A stretch of 64,000 nt of DNA from Trichoplax adhaerens (GCF_000150275.1 NW_002060947.1:4937479-5001478); one strand, 5' to 3'. Shown: positions 1 to 13,078, counted from the stretch's first letter. Notes: generated by a model from the letters alone, not told the origin. Program-made: numbers and translations.

Positions 1-3000
1 GGACATCCCATTCCACAGATATTACCATATTTTCGGCACTCTCTTGAGTACTTTCTGGCATTAAACAATTCTTTTGGCACTTTCTTGACTGATAGAAAAA
101 TGATAATGATCCATTAAAGTGGCCAAATGCTAAGGTATTTTTTAAATGGTTATGCCAACGAAAATGGGTTATCCTTGATACAAAATTACTATCTTTGTTA
201 AAAATAACTGGGTAATTAGATGGACAGCTGCAATCCCATCGCATAAACGATCCCGAATTAAGAGCTATCGTGACGATATTCTTGTCGTGTGGATTCCAGG
301 CAATCACAGCTGGTAGAGCACTTCCTTTTAGTTCTACATTAGCAACGATACTTTTACTTGCTACGTTCCAGATATAGAGCGTACGATCAGTACTACAGCT
401 GGCAATAATATCTGGGTCGCGTGGATTCCATGCAATAGATGTAATCGTCTTTTTATGTTCAGACATAATAGAACATAACATATATTCATTGTATTGCTGA
501 TTTAGCTATAAATATAGAAAAAAGAAAAGATAATTAGATTCTCGTATTACAGCTATCCGAACCTAACCAATCTCTTCAAATATAATTTATTTAGGGAAGA
601 AAGTTAGATATTTACTTTGGGAGCATAATATTATATATATATATACTTTCTTAACGTTCAATTAATTCCATACTACATGAAATATCGATTTTTTAAAAGA
701 TAGAGGAAGTCGTTGCCTGCATAGTTTAAATAATTCAACTGCATGGTACTCGTGCATCGTTGATGTGGTCAAGATACATGAGTACATTCTTTGCTTGTTT
801 TTAGTACATTTTAAGGAAGTTGACTGATATTGAAGGCTCATAAAATTGTAAATTGCAGAATGAGGGTTAGCTGTTATATTATTCGTCCTGTATTTTCAGT
901 GGTCTTTGTTCCAGAATATTGCATATTGAGATTATGAAAGGCAGAACGCCTTTTTGTCTTCTTATTATAACAATAAAGGAATTATTAAATCGTATGTTTA
1001 AAAACTTTTGCCGTCAGTTTCGAGTTTCTCGGGTCTTAGCATTAATATATAACTTTTATGTATTGGAAAGAATACATTACAGGAATTTAATTCATTTAAT
1101 TAAAGCCAATTAATAGAAAATAGCCAAACCAAGATAATAAAGGGAAAGGTTTACATGTACCTATGCTTAAATGTAACGTTTATGCAGCAGTTAAGCTTGG
1201 TTAGTCTATTATAAAGACCATCATGAGGTACTATCTCATAACCATCGTAGATGTAGCAACATATTTAATAAGGGAGTTACTAATAAAAGAGGATATCGGA
1301 AGCTCGATTAGCAATAGGGTACAATCATCATTATAATTCATTCCCAGGGAAAAAACACTTTGTTTCCAATAGTGGTAGCGACAATAGAAAATAATCGTAA
1401 TTATCCAAACTCAAGTCTTGCTACTATCGCTAGTATTGAAACTTACATTTCACTCAACGAGTATACAACATCTGATGCAGCAGCAAAAGTATGAAAGGCA
1501 ACAAAATTGGCTAGAGATTGTAATTGAAATGATCATTATCCTTTTTTTTGCTACAGTTCTTATCCGGAAGAGAGTATAATATGCAGTACTATGATAAAAC
1601 TACTTAAAAGAAGAATGACCAGGAAAAGGGCATAATCGAATTTAAGTAATCTATCTCGGAAAGAAACGGAAACTGTTACTGTACCATAACGCAAAAATGT
1701 ATGCATAGGTTGTATGCGAGTTTACTCAAAATTTTTAGCTGGAATATTAAGTTTTGATTGCGGCGAGGTGGCATTCTTATAAGATTATTCTTAACATATT
1801 GTATGTAATACATACGTAGAAAAGCATCCATATCTACATTTATATTTTATTGTATTGTAAAGGAATAACAGATAAAAAAATGCTGTCGTTGCTCTATTAA
1901 ATTATTAATAAATAGTTCCATTGGCTCGAGTACTCTCTGCCACGACGCGGTAAAGGTTTTAAGAAAATAGATCACAATCTTACGAAACAAGTATACAAGA
2001 ATTATTTTTTTTTCCCCATATGTATTATGAGTTTAGAATACGTATATGAATGAAGACTACTATCTGATATGAAAAAATAATGCTGCTCGAAATGCTTGAT
2101 ATATACTGTCTGTAGCAATCTCTATCCACGTATAACAAGGGGAGAATCGAAGATGTTCACGACGAGATATATCATTGGGAGAGGAAAAAATTAACTCTTG
2201 CATATTTAATGGGTATTTGTTATTTTGACTTATTAATTCAATTCAAGTTAAACACAGAAATGGTGATCAGTCCAGAGTAGTGTTTGCATTATAATCACAG
2301 ATCCACATTTCAAATCATTTTAATAGCAAGTATATTGACAATCGTTGGTAATGCTAATAGATCAAAATTGACTTTCTGACCGTATGTACTACAAGGTAAA
2401 GTACAGTATAAGAGATATATTTAATTCTTCTCAATTCAAATGAATCGGTAATGAATATACAGTAACATCTAATTTTATACTAGTATTTATTATAAAGTAA
2501 ATAGTACATGATAGTCTGGTTTGGCGTAGTAGAGAGCAACTTTGGACTTTTCTTATCGAAAAATTATAGCAGTAATTTTCCCATTTTAAATTCATAGATA
2601 GATCGTATCATTTGACCCTGTGCTTATAATCATAAGATATACTGTAAGAGGTTAACTGTTAACTCTAAAAATAAAGTACCCTATTCTTAGATAAAATATA
2701 TTGGAAAGGTACTAACGACATTAGATCATGCAATCCATCATACTTCAACGTCAATTCGCATCTTTTTCGAAATCATGGCAAGTATTTACTGAACTAGCAG
2801 TTATAGCGGCCCGAGTTAGGATTTGAACGATATTCAGTGCAATAAAATAATCATACCATTATTTAATCAGTTGTATTTTAGAAGAACGTCACATATACTG
2901 CTGAATTATTTTATTACTCTCTCACCGACTACAGTACAAAGAGTGCATTTATCAAAGTCTAATAAGATTGATTGTGCATTATAGTGTCTGACACATTGAT

Positions 3001-4456
3001 TAAGTTGATAACAATATTTTACCATGAAAGTTGCCAGCTTACTTCATCACGATAAGATGACGGGATATATTTAATAATTACGCGTAGATCCAGATAGAAG
3101 ATGCTTACTGTGATACGTCAAATGATTACTATACATTACAGTATCAACCGTGAGCGACAAAGCAAAATGGAGAACTATCTTTCATGTCTTTGCTTGACAA
3201 GTACTGTAATTATTTTCGCGTTTTGCTAAAATATCACTGTCTATCCGTAATATTTGTCAAAGCTGTGCAATATATTGTACATGCATCGACATGGATCGAT
3301 AGCGGTTGATCTGTTAACTCCTGCATCATAGTTTAATGAATGTATTACAGACAACATGATCAGTGAATCTCTGATCGCTTGTCTAAAATAATAATTAACT
3401 AGGCCGCTTGTTTAGGTTAACTACAGTAAATCGTGCACTCTAAGGAAATTTAAGCGATAAAAAGGTTATAAAATGAAATATTATCCGATTAATACTATAC
3501 AAAGGCGTAGCCCAATGTTCGATAAAGTGCAACGTGGATGGCTTTGATCCGTGTCATGTATTGGACCACAACGCATAAAAATATCGATATTTCCTGAAGA
3601 TCGACGTATTTCAGTGGATAAATTGCTATTTCATTTTCGGAGTGAAATTCTACTAATACTCTAATACACTCTATGAATTACACGATATAAGCATATCCTC
3701 TTAATCGGAGTTCATTCATGATATTCACTCATTTGTGCCAAAATCATGTAAACAAATGCGATGAGTACAGCAGATCGAATTCCATTACAACTACCGTAAA
3801 CGGTTGTTTCCATCACTAAGCAGGCTTGAACACTAATAACAGACTGTATGTTGGCGTTTGCCTGAACATATCCTATTCTACGCCATATTTCATCTGTTTT
3901 TACACATGCTGCATCATATTTATATCAGTGATTGATTCATTATGAAATAAGTTGAAAAAGGATCAATAGAGATTTTAGCGGGGTGTTATGGATACGTTCT
4001 GTGGCCTTTTGTCGACTTTTCCGTCAATATCATAAATAAGAGTGAAACAGGCAGTGAATACAAGCGATCTACCCCCATTTATTGGCAAGCATTTCGTTTG
4101 TTCGGTTATGATTGTCAAAATTGAAATTTAGAAATGAGGAATGATTTTTACGATTGTACGCGTTTGCATCTAGCGATTGATTATGTTTCTACGCGTTTCA
4201 GTTGAGCACGTAGAAGGGTGGCAAATTACTGAAGAGAACGATCGTTAATTACCGTTAATTGACTTAACCAAAATAGTACATTTATAAAGATAACTTAATC
4301 GATGATCAAGATAGTTAATTTCATTTGCAGTCAACTTACCTCGTAAATATAGATTGCAAGGGTTGCACAATAAGCAAAGCGATTGCCACTTGCTGAGCAA
4401 ACATCACGATTCCATGGTTGGCAACCGGCCGCCAAAAGACCGACTTGTCTAGCCAT
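1..4456 (-). CDS. WDR17: WDR17, 5' end (WD40-repeat protein, partial)
   Basis: Exon 1 is complement 4340-4456: a 39-codon start with ATG at 4456-4454, reading MARQVGLLAAGCQPWN and then a stretch ending in TLAIYIYE. Exon 2 is complement 1-505 and runs off the window; it reads LNQQYNEYMLCSIMSEHKK and contains the WD-type units SIAWNPRDPDIIASCSTD and RTLYIWNV. Both segments follow the N-terminus of animal WDR17 nearly residue by residue, including the MSEHKKTIT junction. The intron 506-4339 is bounded by GTAAG and TATAG and is phase 0. At 3.8 kb it is the longest intron in the window, and I see no further coding matter in it. WDR17 is a multi-WD40 scaffold of poorly known function. The gene is head-to-head with TMEM185. 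The 3' part lies outside the window. The identity is strong and the exon ends are well supported. Confidence 0.93.
506..4339 (-). other. Intron 1 of WDR17, no further gene seen
   Basis: This is AT-rich sequence with no family-like coding exon on either strand. A 64-codon open frame at 919-1113 has no recognisable features and looks accidental. Near 2805-2835 there is a tRNA B-box-like string on the minus strand, but without a matching A box or cloverleaf. Confidence 0.6.
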
Positions 4457-4742
4457 GATGATGGTAGTATAGGTTTAACGGATTCAATGGATAATAGGGC
4501 GAAGAAGATGCAAGGAAGTAGCTAGTCGTTAATCTCGGCTAGAATAAGGCTTGGAATAGAATACTTTACTAAATGAAGCAATCCGCCACTTAAGACAGTA
4601 ATGGACATCGCATGATTGGGATATTAGCCTCCAAATTAGAAGTATTCTATTACAATATGGACGTTGTGGGGAGGACTTGTAGGCGTTCGTTGTTAGGGAA
4701 AACGCGCTACACGGCTACAGTACCGCACCGCTTTCCAGAATC

Positions 4743-4851
4743 GGTACTGTACTGTACCGTACCGTGCTGTACCGTACCGGATTGTAAACATTACAGTGTA
4801 CAATCCACAGCAGACCTCTTCTACAGTACTGTACTGTACACTGTACCGTAA
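4743..4851. repeat. ACAGT/ACTGT palindromic repeat cluster 1
   Basis: Runs of GTACTGTACTGTACC, then GTACCGTACCG variants, and then ACAGTACTGTACTGTACAC. The unit is the pentamer ACTGT and its complement ACAGT. Where the two orientations meet, a perfect palindrome forms. The CCG variants suggest point divergence within the array. Confidence 0.85.
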
Positions 4852-6430
4852 AGGACTGTAACGAGCAGCACGTAAAACCATTGGGTTAATCATGGGATTA
4901 ATTAATTAATTAATTCATTTTCATCTTCTGATTTGGAAGGCTTGATGCCGGCTGTATCATTCATTGAACATTGGATCGCTGAAAAAAATCTTTGCTTTAC
5001 TTGTGCAGTTGTAAACGAGTCTCAAGTCTACTGTTTACGGTAACTGGCTGCAGTCTGTTTTCATTTATATTGACGATTAATTAATCAATCAAGGATTCCT
5101 TGGAAGAACAGAAAAACTGCATGACTAGCATACGCAGACTTAAGACAGTATGCTGAAATAGACACAAACTACTTGAGGACAATATAGATTACTATCAGTG
5201 TATCCTTTATTTAGTTTATTTAGTTCGTTAGTGCATTTATTATTTCATTCATTTTCTTTTTAAGCGATCATCCACCATCAAAAAAAAAAATGACATTATC
5301 ACTAGCCAAATAGAACATTGGTACAAAGTATTTCTCGAGTCTTGGTACTGCTTTAGAACTTCTATTGATATTGACGTACCAACCATCATACGAGTATATC
5401 AATACGGATTGGTAATACTTATTGTATCTTTCAACACATTTCTTCTGTAATAAAACTAATTTCAAAATCGAATTTAAATTTGAATTGATGTGATGATCAC
5501 TGCTTCTTGTTTGGCTATCCTGATACAGTACTGTACACTCTGCTGTACAATTAGCATACATATCTGTGTAAAATAGAGATGTCCTGCGTTACCACGGCAT
5601 ACGGAACGCATGTTAACGTACAGTTTTACTACGACACATGTTGTAGACATTGTTGCACAGAGCAAGTTAACCTTCAAGTTGCCGGTAAAACACCTGACGA
5701 GATTAAAACGATGCCGATGTACTGTACAGTCAGGGACTACTGAAGCAAGAAGGGTAAACATTTTTACTTGAGTAGTCCCTGGCAAAGTAGGCTGTCAGTA
5801 ACTGTAGTGACAGCAGTTTTAACTAAGAGTAAGTAGAACTAAGTTGGCCTTTACATAAAGCCTTAGTCTAATTAAACGCTGCGCTTGAGGTTCACATTAG
5901 TACAGTACAATCCCTAATTGCAATAAACCGGTGCAAGTAAACTTCCAAAACAATCAACTGCCGGAATTTGGCAAAATCACTTTTTAGACCGTTGGAATTT
6001 AGAGCTTCCTTTTTTGTCGAACTGGGATCCTGTATCTACTATAATATAATCTAGTCCTAGATCAAGTGTGATTTTTCGACTTCTTTGCACAATTACTACT
6101 TCTAGATGTACACACACAGTATTTTGTCCTTTATTTTAGCTACAACTCGTAGCGATGTTCTATCCGTCCGGCCTGGTAACAGATCCAGAACTGCCTTCTA
6201 TCATAGTATGTTTCTTGCATGGCTACTTCAGCCAATATGAGCGTAGCTTTCATGTGTGCTTAATTCCCTAGAGCTTATACTGTGATATTCTACCACACAT
6301 TGATCCTGACTCGAACTACTAATGCCACAGAGGCAAAAGTAGGGACGACATAAGTAAAAAAATGACATTTTTCCAGTACTTGAGCGCCATAGTCCTCTGG
6401 CAAAAGCGTTGCCGGCAGAAATTCAACCTA

Positions 6431-6590
6431 CAGTACAGTACAGTACAGTAAAAGTGCAGTACTAAGTACTGTACAGTGTGCATTTTACAGTACTGTATAA
6501 AAGCTCTTATACAGTACAGGACGTACTGTACTATACAGTGTCAGTGTACTGTACAGTGTTAGTGGATTTACAGCTACAGTACTATACAAG
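6431..6590. repeat. ACAGT/ACTGT palindromic repeat cluster 2
   Basis: Begins with four tandem ACAGT units. It continues with GTACTGTACAGTG, TACAGTACTGTATA, GTACTGTACTATACAG and GTACTGTACAGTG in alternating orientations. It ends about 155 bp before the TMEM185 start codon, so it lies in or near that promoter or 5' UTR. Confidence 0.87.
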
Positions 6591-6744
6591 GAAAACGCTC
6601 ATTTGTACCGGACTTTCACGGTACCGTACTCGTACTCGGACATCGGACATCGGGACGGTACAGTATAATACTCACTACGCGACAACCTAGCCATTAATTA
6701 TTGGGTAATCAATAGAACTCAGAGTACGAGTATTACGTCCACCA

Positions 6745-9700
6745 ATGGACTTGAAAATCCTCTTCGTCAATTGCAATTTAAGGTACCAAGTCTGAATTTG
6801 CTATTCATTTAAATTGCCTCAAATCAACCTTAGAGTAATATCATTATCAAGTGCTGTACAACAACTTTATTTAGTAAACTAATTGTGGATTCTATATCTT
6901 TACTTTTGCTAGTAAATTGGCAGTTTTCTCCTTATTATTTTTATTTTCCCTATTGTTATCCTTTCGATTGGATGAAACGATTGAATGGAGCTATTGGGTA
7001 GTATTTTTCCCTCTATGGCTATGGAAAACTCTCGCCATTGTAGGCGCTATGACCGGGATTGCTGTCTGGTGCAAGCAGCCTAATCATAGGTAAAATGAAG
7101 CTTACCCCTTATTGCCTAGAAGATTAGGAATGAATGACTGTTTTGTTATAAACCTTTTAGAGATTTAAGATGGACAGTGTCCATGATGACAGTTCAAGTT
7201 TTAAAATTTTATACCATTGGAATAACATATCAGCATGACTACGTCCCCAGTACACTTCCAAGGGCTATACTTAATAAATCATCGAGTTTCTACATCCCTA
7301 ACATGTACTGTGATAAAATAATAGCAACAGATTAAGATACTTCCATAAAACCTACAATATACCGGTCATCTATGCCACCGGCTTCTTCTTTCAGAGAATT
7401 TTTCCTACTATTAAAACAGTAAAGATCACATGCACTACTGTGTGCACTATTCACAATAAAGTTTACACTTTTATCTTACAGATAACCCTAAATCGCGCGA
7501 TGATAATATTTAATCCAATATCTTCGACGTAGAGTCCATCATACTTGTATATATACGCGTATACGGAGTATGTATTCCAGTCTAGTTGATGTAAAATTGA
7601 TCACCCTCCAGGGTGCTATTGCAATTATCAGGATTCTTAGTTGAATTAACTACGAGACAAGTCTAGATATCATTTCTTGATTGTTGTTGGCATACAAATC
7701 ATATGAAAGTAGTACAAAATAATCTTTATTTTGTTGTTTAAAGCATATCGTATTCGGTACTGTAGTTATATTATTGGACTTGAAACATGTATTCCACTCA
7801 AAAAATATCATAGTCAGTGCGGCGCGATATGCCTGAGTTGCCTGTATACAATAGATAATAATTAAGTATTATTTATTGCTTTCGGCTAATATCTACCCAT
7901 CTTCTAGCTTGTGTCTAATGAGTACGTACAGTAACACTCGTACTTTATTTATTTGTGGATATATCAGTACAATATACGCGTATAGTGCGATTAAGAATTG
8001 GTGATCGTCACAAAATGTGACTTCGCCAAGCCTACAACTACCCAACTGTACAGTATTATAGAAGATGGCTGGCACTAGATTTCACATAAACTGCCAAAGT
8101 TTTACAGCTACAAATGATCCTATCAAATAGGCCTGAGAATGCGCAGATTGCTATTACAGTATATAGGTCAGCGTTGTGCTACATACCGATTTCATACACC
8201 AAATCTTGAACGAAAAATTTCCGTAATGTGAATACGTATGATGAAGGTTAGGCAATCAGTTCATACACGTATGATGTGATCAATATTGTCTCGCTCTGAT
8301 TAAGTTTTAGCTTTAGCATCCGCCATTTTATTACTACAGAATTATTGCACTCGCTTTTATGAAATAGCAAATACAATAATGCCTTAATTGCCAACTTCTT
8401 ACCATGTATTGATTATTATACCTATGTTGATACAATTGTACGTCAACTACCAAATTAAAAAGAAATCATGCTGTAGGTGCTTGCACTTGGCAACGCATCT
8501 TGTGATACACTTATAGGGAATTTTATATTATCATGAAAGTATTACAAGAATTATGTCCGGTTACTGCCATTTAGTAAATCCTAGAATATTGTTGCTATCA
8601 TGTGGGATTGATGTACGGTAGTGAACATCAAAGTTAACGATAAGAATTTTTAATCCATTCATTTCAGCGCGGAAGATCGAGTACTATTCAAGTCTATGCT
8701 AATATCATTCTTCTTTATAATGGACCTCTTTGCATTTGAATTAATGCTGTGTGCTAATTTATCTGGAGCTGAAATTCCATTTCGAATTGTATTCATACCA
8801 CTATTTTTAATCTCGCCTCTTGGAATTCTGGCTTGTATATGGGCATTTCGCAACGAAAGATCAATAGAAGTAATTGCACAAATATTACTCGCACCTTTCC
8901 ATTTGTTTATGTATAACTGGTACAGTACTCAATTGAAAAGTTAACTTTTTAACATTAGTTATCATACTTCTACTTTTGTACGTATTCAACGTAAATTGAT
9001 TGAATTAATCTTTATGTTTCACACTTAATTTCTAGTTTGAAACCTTGGTTGTCATCAACATTTTACAGTACATATTCCTAGCTTTGCAATTGGATGGGAT
9101 CATCGATTGGCATTGGGTGGTATGTAGTATTTGATTAATCGATGAAATATAAATAAACGATGCTAGCTAAAATCAGGTTACTATACCTGAAAATGAATTA
9201 GTTTTAAATGTTAAATTATCGGATAAATTTAAAACTGTGCTATTTTCTCACTTAAATACATGTAAATTGTATTCCATGTCGTTAACTATCATTGAAGTTA
9301 TCAATAAATGGTATTATCACATAGCGAGCGACATTATCATGATTATGATCCACTAATTCTATATTTATATTGTAGCATGTCTTCATTCCTCTTTGGATAG
9401 TTCTGGGCATGTTTGGGCTTGTTATCATCTATTACATCATATGGTCTATCATATATTTACGGTCAGGAAGCATGGGCGATGAGCAAAGAAAATACTATGT
9501 CTACTCTTCCATGTTAGCTACTGTGGCTTGGGCTTCGCTGCTAGCGTTCCAGGTACACTCACACACAAAATCTCCAAACAATGTTATTCACTTTGCACTT
9601 AACGTGATACTGATTTACTTATACTCGTCCAAATAGCAGCTTATTATTTTACATTAACTTTATAAAGGTTACATTAATACTAATTATCTCCATTTTATTG

Positions 9701-10157
9701 TCGCCTGTTTCTTTAGATTCTATTAAGTGGACGCCTCGATAAACGGAATAAATTTTATTTTTCGGCTGTTTTGGCCCCCTTGAATATTACATTGCTTACC
9801 ATAGTTTTTTCGTCATTTGGTCAGAAAGGAGGCAATCCTTGTAAGTTACTTTGTTATATACACCTATTGCCTTTGTTATAGCTTTTAACGATTTGATTTA
9901 ACTATGTGAATTTACTTTGCTGAATAATTTGCCAATTAGGGTGGTTTGGTTTAAAAGAAAATCCTTGGGAAATCTTACTAAATAAGTGTCCATGTCTTCA
10001 AGAGTACGGTAACGTTAAGTTTACCTTAGGATGGAGAACTTCTAGAGAGGAACAAAGCGATGATAGACCACAAAGGCAGAAAAAGCAGCAAAAAGAGAAC
10101 TTAAGCAGTATCGGAAAGTGTGTTGTTGCGGAAGTTAAACTAGACATGCCGGACTGA
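6745..10157 (+). CDS. TMEM185: TMEM185 family multi-pass membrane protein
   Basis: Exons: 6745-6782, 6913-7089, 8668-8869, 9036-9119, 9376-9552, 9717-9840, 9940-10157, giving 339 residues (vertebrate TMEM185A/B is about 350). The start MDLKILFVNCN parallels the family start MNLRGLFQDFN. Diagnostic stretches are RLDETIEWSYWVVF, VFKSML-like VLFKSMLISFF, LQLDGIIDWHWV, VIIYYIIWSIIYLRS, SSFGQKGGNPWWFG and the C-terminal LDMPD. About seven hydrophobic segments are visible. An RLD-x-x-x-x-W unit recurs near each hydrophobic pair, which suggests an old internal duplication. The tail is charged (RPQRQKKQQKEN). The family sits in endomembranes and its function is poorly known. All junctions are GT-AG and keep phase. 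Exon 1 is only 38 bp and rests on similarity plus a clean phase-2 join. Confidence 0.95.
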
Positions 10158-11208
10158 TTAAATCAATCTTTATTCGAAACATTGACATTACTTAGTAATA
10201 GATTTAAGAAATCTACAAGCAATCTCCGTCATTCTACAGTAACTGTACATACATTCTCACTTATTATCCATGATTTTGATTTCAAAGAAATCCTATAAAT
10301 GCTACATTGAAAATTCGGAATAACAGACGTTATAAAGTAGCGAATTTTTAACGTACAGCTAGAGATTCCTGTTGTACGATTAATTTGTATACTATTTGAT
10401 ATTTCCGTGTACAGAATTAACATTGAATAACAATATTATACCAAAGTATTTGTCACCAAGCGATTATCCATGTATTAAATTTGCGGTATGCAGAACAGAT
10501 AAATTAATTTATTGATGTACTGCTAGTTAATTATTGTTTTAATATTCGAGTGTCGCAAATAACTGCTATAGAAATGCATTATCAAGCTGCCTTAAAGAGT
10601 ACATTTCTTTCGAAATACATACAATATTCAAGAAGTGATGTAAGCCGGTTTTACTTTTTCTTTTGAATCAATTCGAATAGAAACAGTATTCCTCAAAAAT
10701 TAGATCTTGCGATCATAATTAAAAATTACATTTATACACGTCCAATTACAATCAGCTACTACTACTGCAGAAATTCTTAAACTGTTAGCTTTCGTATTAG
10801 TAACAGCTTTTATAAAGATTCAGTATGGCATGAGGAAGCCTCAATATTTTACACGGATGTCGAGTGAGGGTAAACGGATGACTAAGTACATAAATCACTT
10901 TCTTCTAGAATGTAAGATGTTCCTTAGGTTTACTGTAAAAATTTTTTAATGTCAAATATTTCAGGCATTCCTACTTATAAAATGGAGTTAAATTTAAGAA
11001 ATGCTTTCATAGCGTAAGCTTTGGCATTGCGATGTCTTACTATTTCAAACAATACAGTAGAACTTTTTGTATCTCCATGATGTGTTCCAAAACTTGTGTT
11101 CTAACACGTAGGTGTAATAAGCAGTAAACAATCAGGCAAAGGCAAGGCCTGATACTGTTCTACTTTTGATACATTTTGCAATGGGAATACTATATATCCG
11201 ACCATCAC
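10158..11208. other. Spacer between convergent TMEM185 and DPH3 ends
   Basis: This is 3' flank for both genes, TMEM185 from the left and DPH3 from the right. It is AT-rich, and I recognise no gene or repeat. The longest open frame (complement 10229-10423) has no family features. Confidence 0.55.
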
Positions 11209-11997
11209 TTACTGGGCCAGTTCTAAAGTTTTGGATGATTTTAACTGCTTTTCGTAGGTAAAATCTTCCTATAAGGATGAAAAAAATTCCTAATTTAGAA
11301 TCCTGAAATGTTTAACGTGCGAGTTGCAGTCTCTTATAAACATTGACAATACAGACGCAGATCTATGACTAATGGTCAAAAATTTATACGACGTACAATC
11401 CGCGATATCAAGAGCGCAACTTCACATCTCATTTCAGTAAAACTCTATACGTATATATGGTAGTACATACAGAACGTACGTATTATTTTATTTCATGCCA
11501 CTTACCGGATCATAAATAACCCTGATAATTAAAGAGCAACTTGGACATCGAGCAATGTCTTCACCATCCTGTAGCTCTTCCTGTGATATAAACAATAGAT
11601 AGAGATTTATCAAAAGCTCACGAAATGCATGTTATTAGGCTCGGTCAGGTAGCAACTACCTCGTGTTACTGTACAGAGCAGTATTGGAACAAAATTTTGA
11701 AGTCATCAAAAAATGATGCTGCATTACCAGACTACAAATACGGTATACGAATTACTTAATATCACATACTGTATAATGATTCGACTTTTTAGAGTAATTA
11801 TAGCATAAGGGCGGTTTCAGGAATTTAAATAGTATGGTAAAATACAACAAGTATCAGGAGTAGGATATTAGACATGTAGGCCAGCTTACCGTTGCGATTT
11901 GAAATTGATCTCCACAAGGGCAAGGGTAGAAATATGTATCTGAATCTTCATCGTATTCGAAATCTTCAATTTCAATCTCGTCGTGAAAAATAGACAT
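11209..11997 (-). CDS. DPH3: DPH3, CSL-type zinc protein of diphthamide synthesis
   Basis: Exons on the minus strand: 11890-11997, 11506-11580, 11209-11268, giving 80 residues (human 82). The N-terminus [20 protein letters not shown] is the near-invariant DPH3 start. The four zinc ligands are visible as CPCG (C26, C28) and CPSCSL (C48, C51), the last being the CSL signature. Exon 3 ([13 protein letters not shown], ending LELAQ) is the variable tail and is supported only by a good acceptor, correct phase and length. In the known pathway DPH3 passes electrons to the DPH1-DPH2 radical enzyme for diphthamide on eEF2, and it also assists the Elongator tRNA wobble pathway with DPH4/ELP3. The gene is head-to-head with the Polycomb-like gene. 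Confidence 0.93.
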
Positions 11998-12349
11998 GCT
12001 TAGCAGGTAGATCACTTATTTAAGACCAAATCAACAATAGAAACTTGAAATTCTCAGCCTGTCACTTGATGTACACTGAGCTCCAATTCAAACACTGGAA
12101 TCTCGAATAATCTTTTGCCAAGATATCCAATCAGAGTAGTGTCGTATATACGTCCAAAGTACCAGTGTACAGCACAGTTTGCAGTCTAACAATCAATCAA
12201 TCTCCTATTCTAGCTTCGATTCTTGAGCAAACAATGTCTACTCATTACTTGTATCTGCTCACTAAATATGGTAAAGATATTGTCATCTCGAAGATCAATA
12301 GCAGTCAATAAATACTCCAAAAGAGTGCAGCAGGGGATTTGTGAGAATC

Positions 12350-12512
12350 ACAATTCGCCTAGAGATGCACAATTCGACTAGAGATGCACAATTCGACTAG
12401 AGATGCACAATTCGCCTAAGAGATGCACAATTCGCCTAGGAGATGCACAATTCGCATAGAGATGCACAATTCGCCTAGAGATGCACAATTTGTCTACGAG
12501 TTGCGCGATTCG
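12350..12512. repeat. Minisatellite, 19-20-bp unit, about 8 copies
   Basis: The unit is roughly AGAGATGCACAATTCGCCT. Copies differ at a few positions (CGCCT, CGACT, CGCAT, TGTCT) and by one-base insertions (CTAAGAG, CTAGGAG). The last copy is more diverged (GAGTTGCGCGATTCG). It lies between DPH3 and the PHF19-like gene, just before an ACAGT cluster. Confidence 0.92.
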
Positions 12513-12528
12513 CCAAGCACAAGCCTCA

Positions 12529-12655
12529 GTACAGTATTAGGTGTACAGTACAGTACAGTACAGTACAGTAATTTTATGATTAAAACCATACAGTACTATT
12601 TACTGTAGATTATTATACTGTACAGTACAATGTAGAGTACTGTACACTGTACAGT
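12529..12655. repeat. ACAGT/ACTGT palindromic repeat cluster 3
   Basis: Contains five or more tandem ACAGT units (near 12543-12571), then ACAGTACTATTTACTGTA, ACTGTACAGTAC and GTACTGTACACTGTACAG. Orientation switches several times and gives stem-forming palindromes. Confidence 0.88.
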
Positions 12656-12934
12656 ACTATTTTCACAAACTCAGACTCGTCTTTAGACTCTGGAAGTAAC
12701 ACTATTTTAAGACTGTGTTTTTGCCTAGGACTTTAAATGTACAGTCGCAGGGGCTATTCAACAATAAATTGAAACGTCCTTTTAGTACTATACTCTATGT
12801 TGAAGCTTTCTGTTGAGTAAAAAGAATGAAAATATAGGGATAGTGTGGGTAGGGTCGAATGGCATAACAGATCCAGCACTCTAAAACGCCTATTGAATGC
12901 GTGTGCGCAGACTGACATCGTACTACACTGTATC

Positions 12935-13078
12935 CCCGTACTACAATACTGTACACTGTACAGTGTGTAAAAGAAAGTGAGCTCGCCCGCTTCACGGCTG
13001 CGTAGTGAGTATCTACTGTACCAGTATACTGTACAGTACAGCGTACAGTAGAGGAACAGCTACAGTCTACTGTATAGT
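12935..13078. repeat. ACAGT/ACTGT palindromic repeat cluster 4
   Basis: Two dense stretches, about 12945-12968 (ACTGTACACTGTACAGTG) and 13013-13078 (ACTGTACCAGTATACTGTACAGTACAGCG and related). The cluster ends about 115 bp before the start codon of the PHF19-like gene. Single copies continue into that gene's first intron (near 13550, 13600, 14050). Confidence 0.82.

Larger units (their letters stand above)
4457..6744. other. Spacer between divergent WDR17 and TMEM185
   Basis: A 2.3-kb spacer separates two genes transcribed away from each other, so it should hold both promoters. It carries two dense clusters of the ACAGT/ACTGT repeat (listed separately) and a short TTAA run near 4895-4918. 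Several open frames of 66-103 codons occur here. They are low-complexity or translate the repeat itself, and none resembles a known protein. Confidence 0.6.

Noticed and set aside
919-1113. 64-codon basic open frame
   Set aside because: It lies inside the first intron of WDR17, has no family features and is within chance length.
2800-2880. tRNA-like B box (GTTCAAATCC) on the minus strand
   Set aside because: No A box, anticodon stem or acceptor pairing could be found; at most a decayed fragment.
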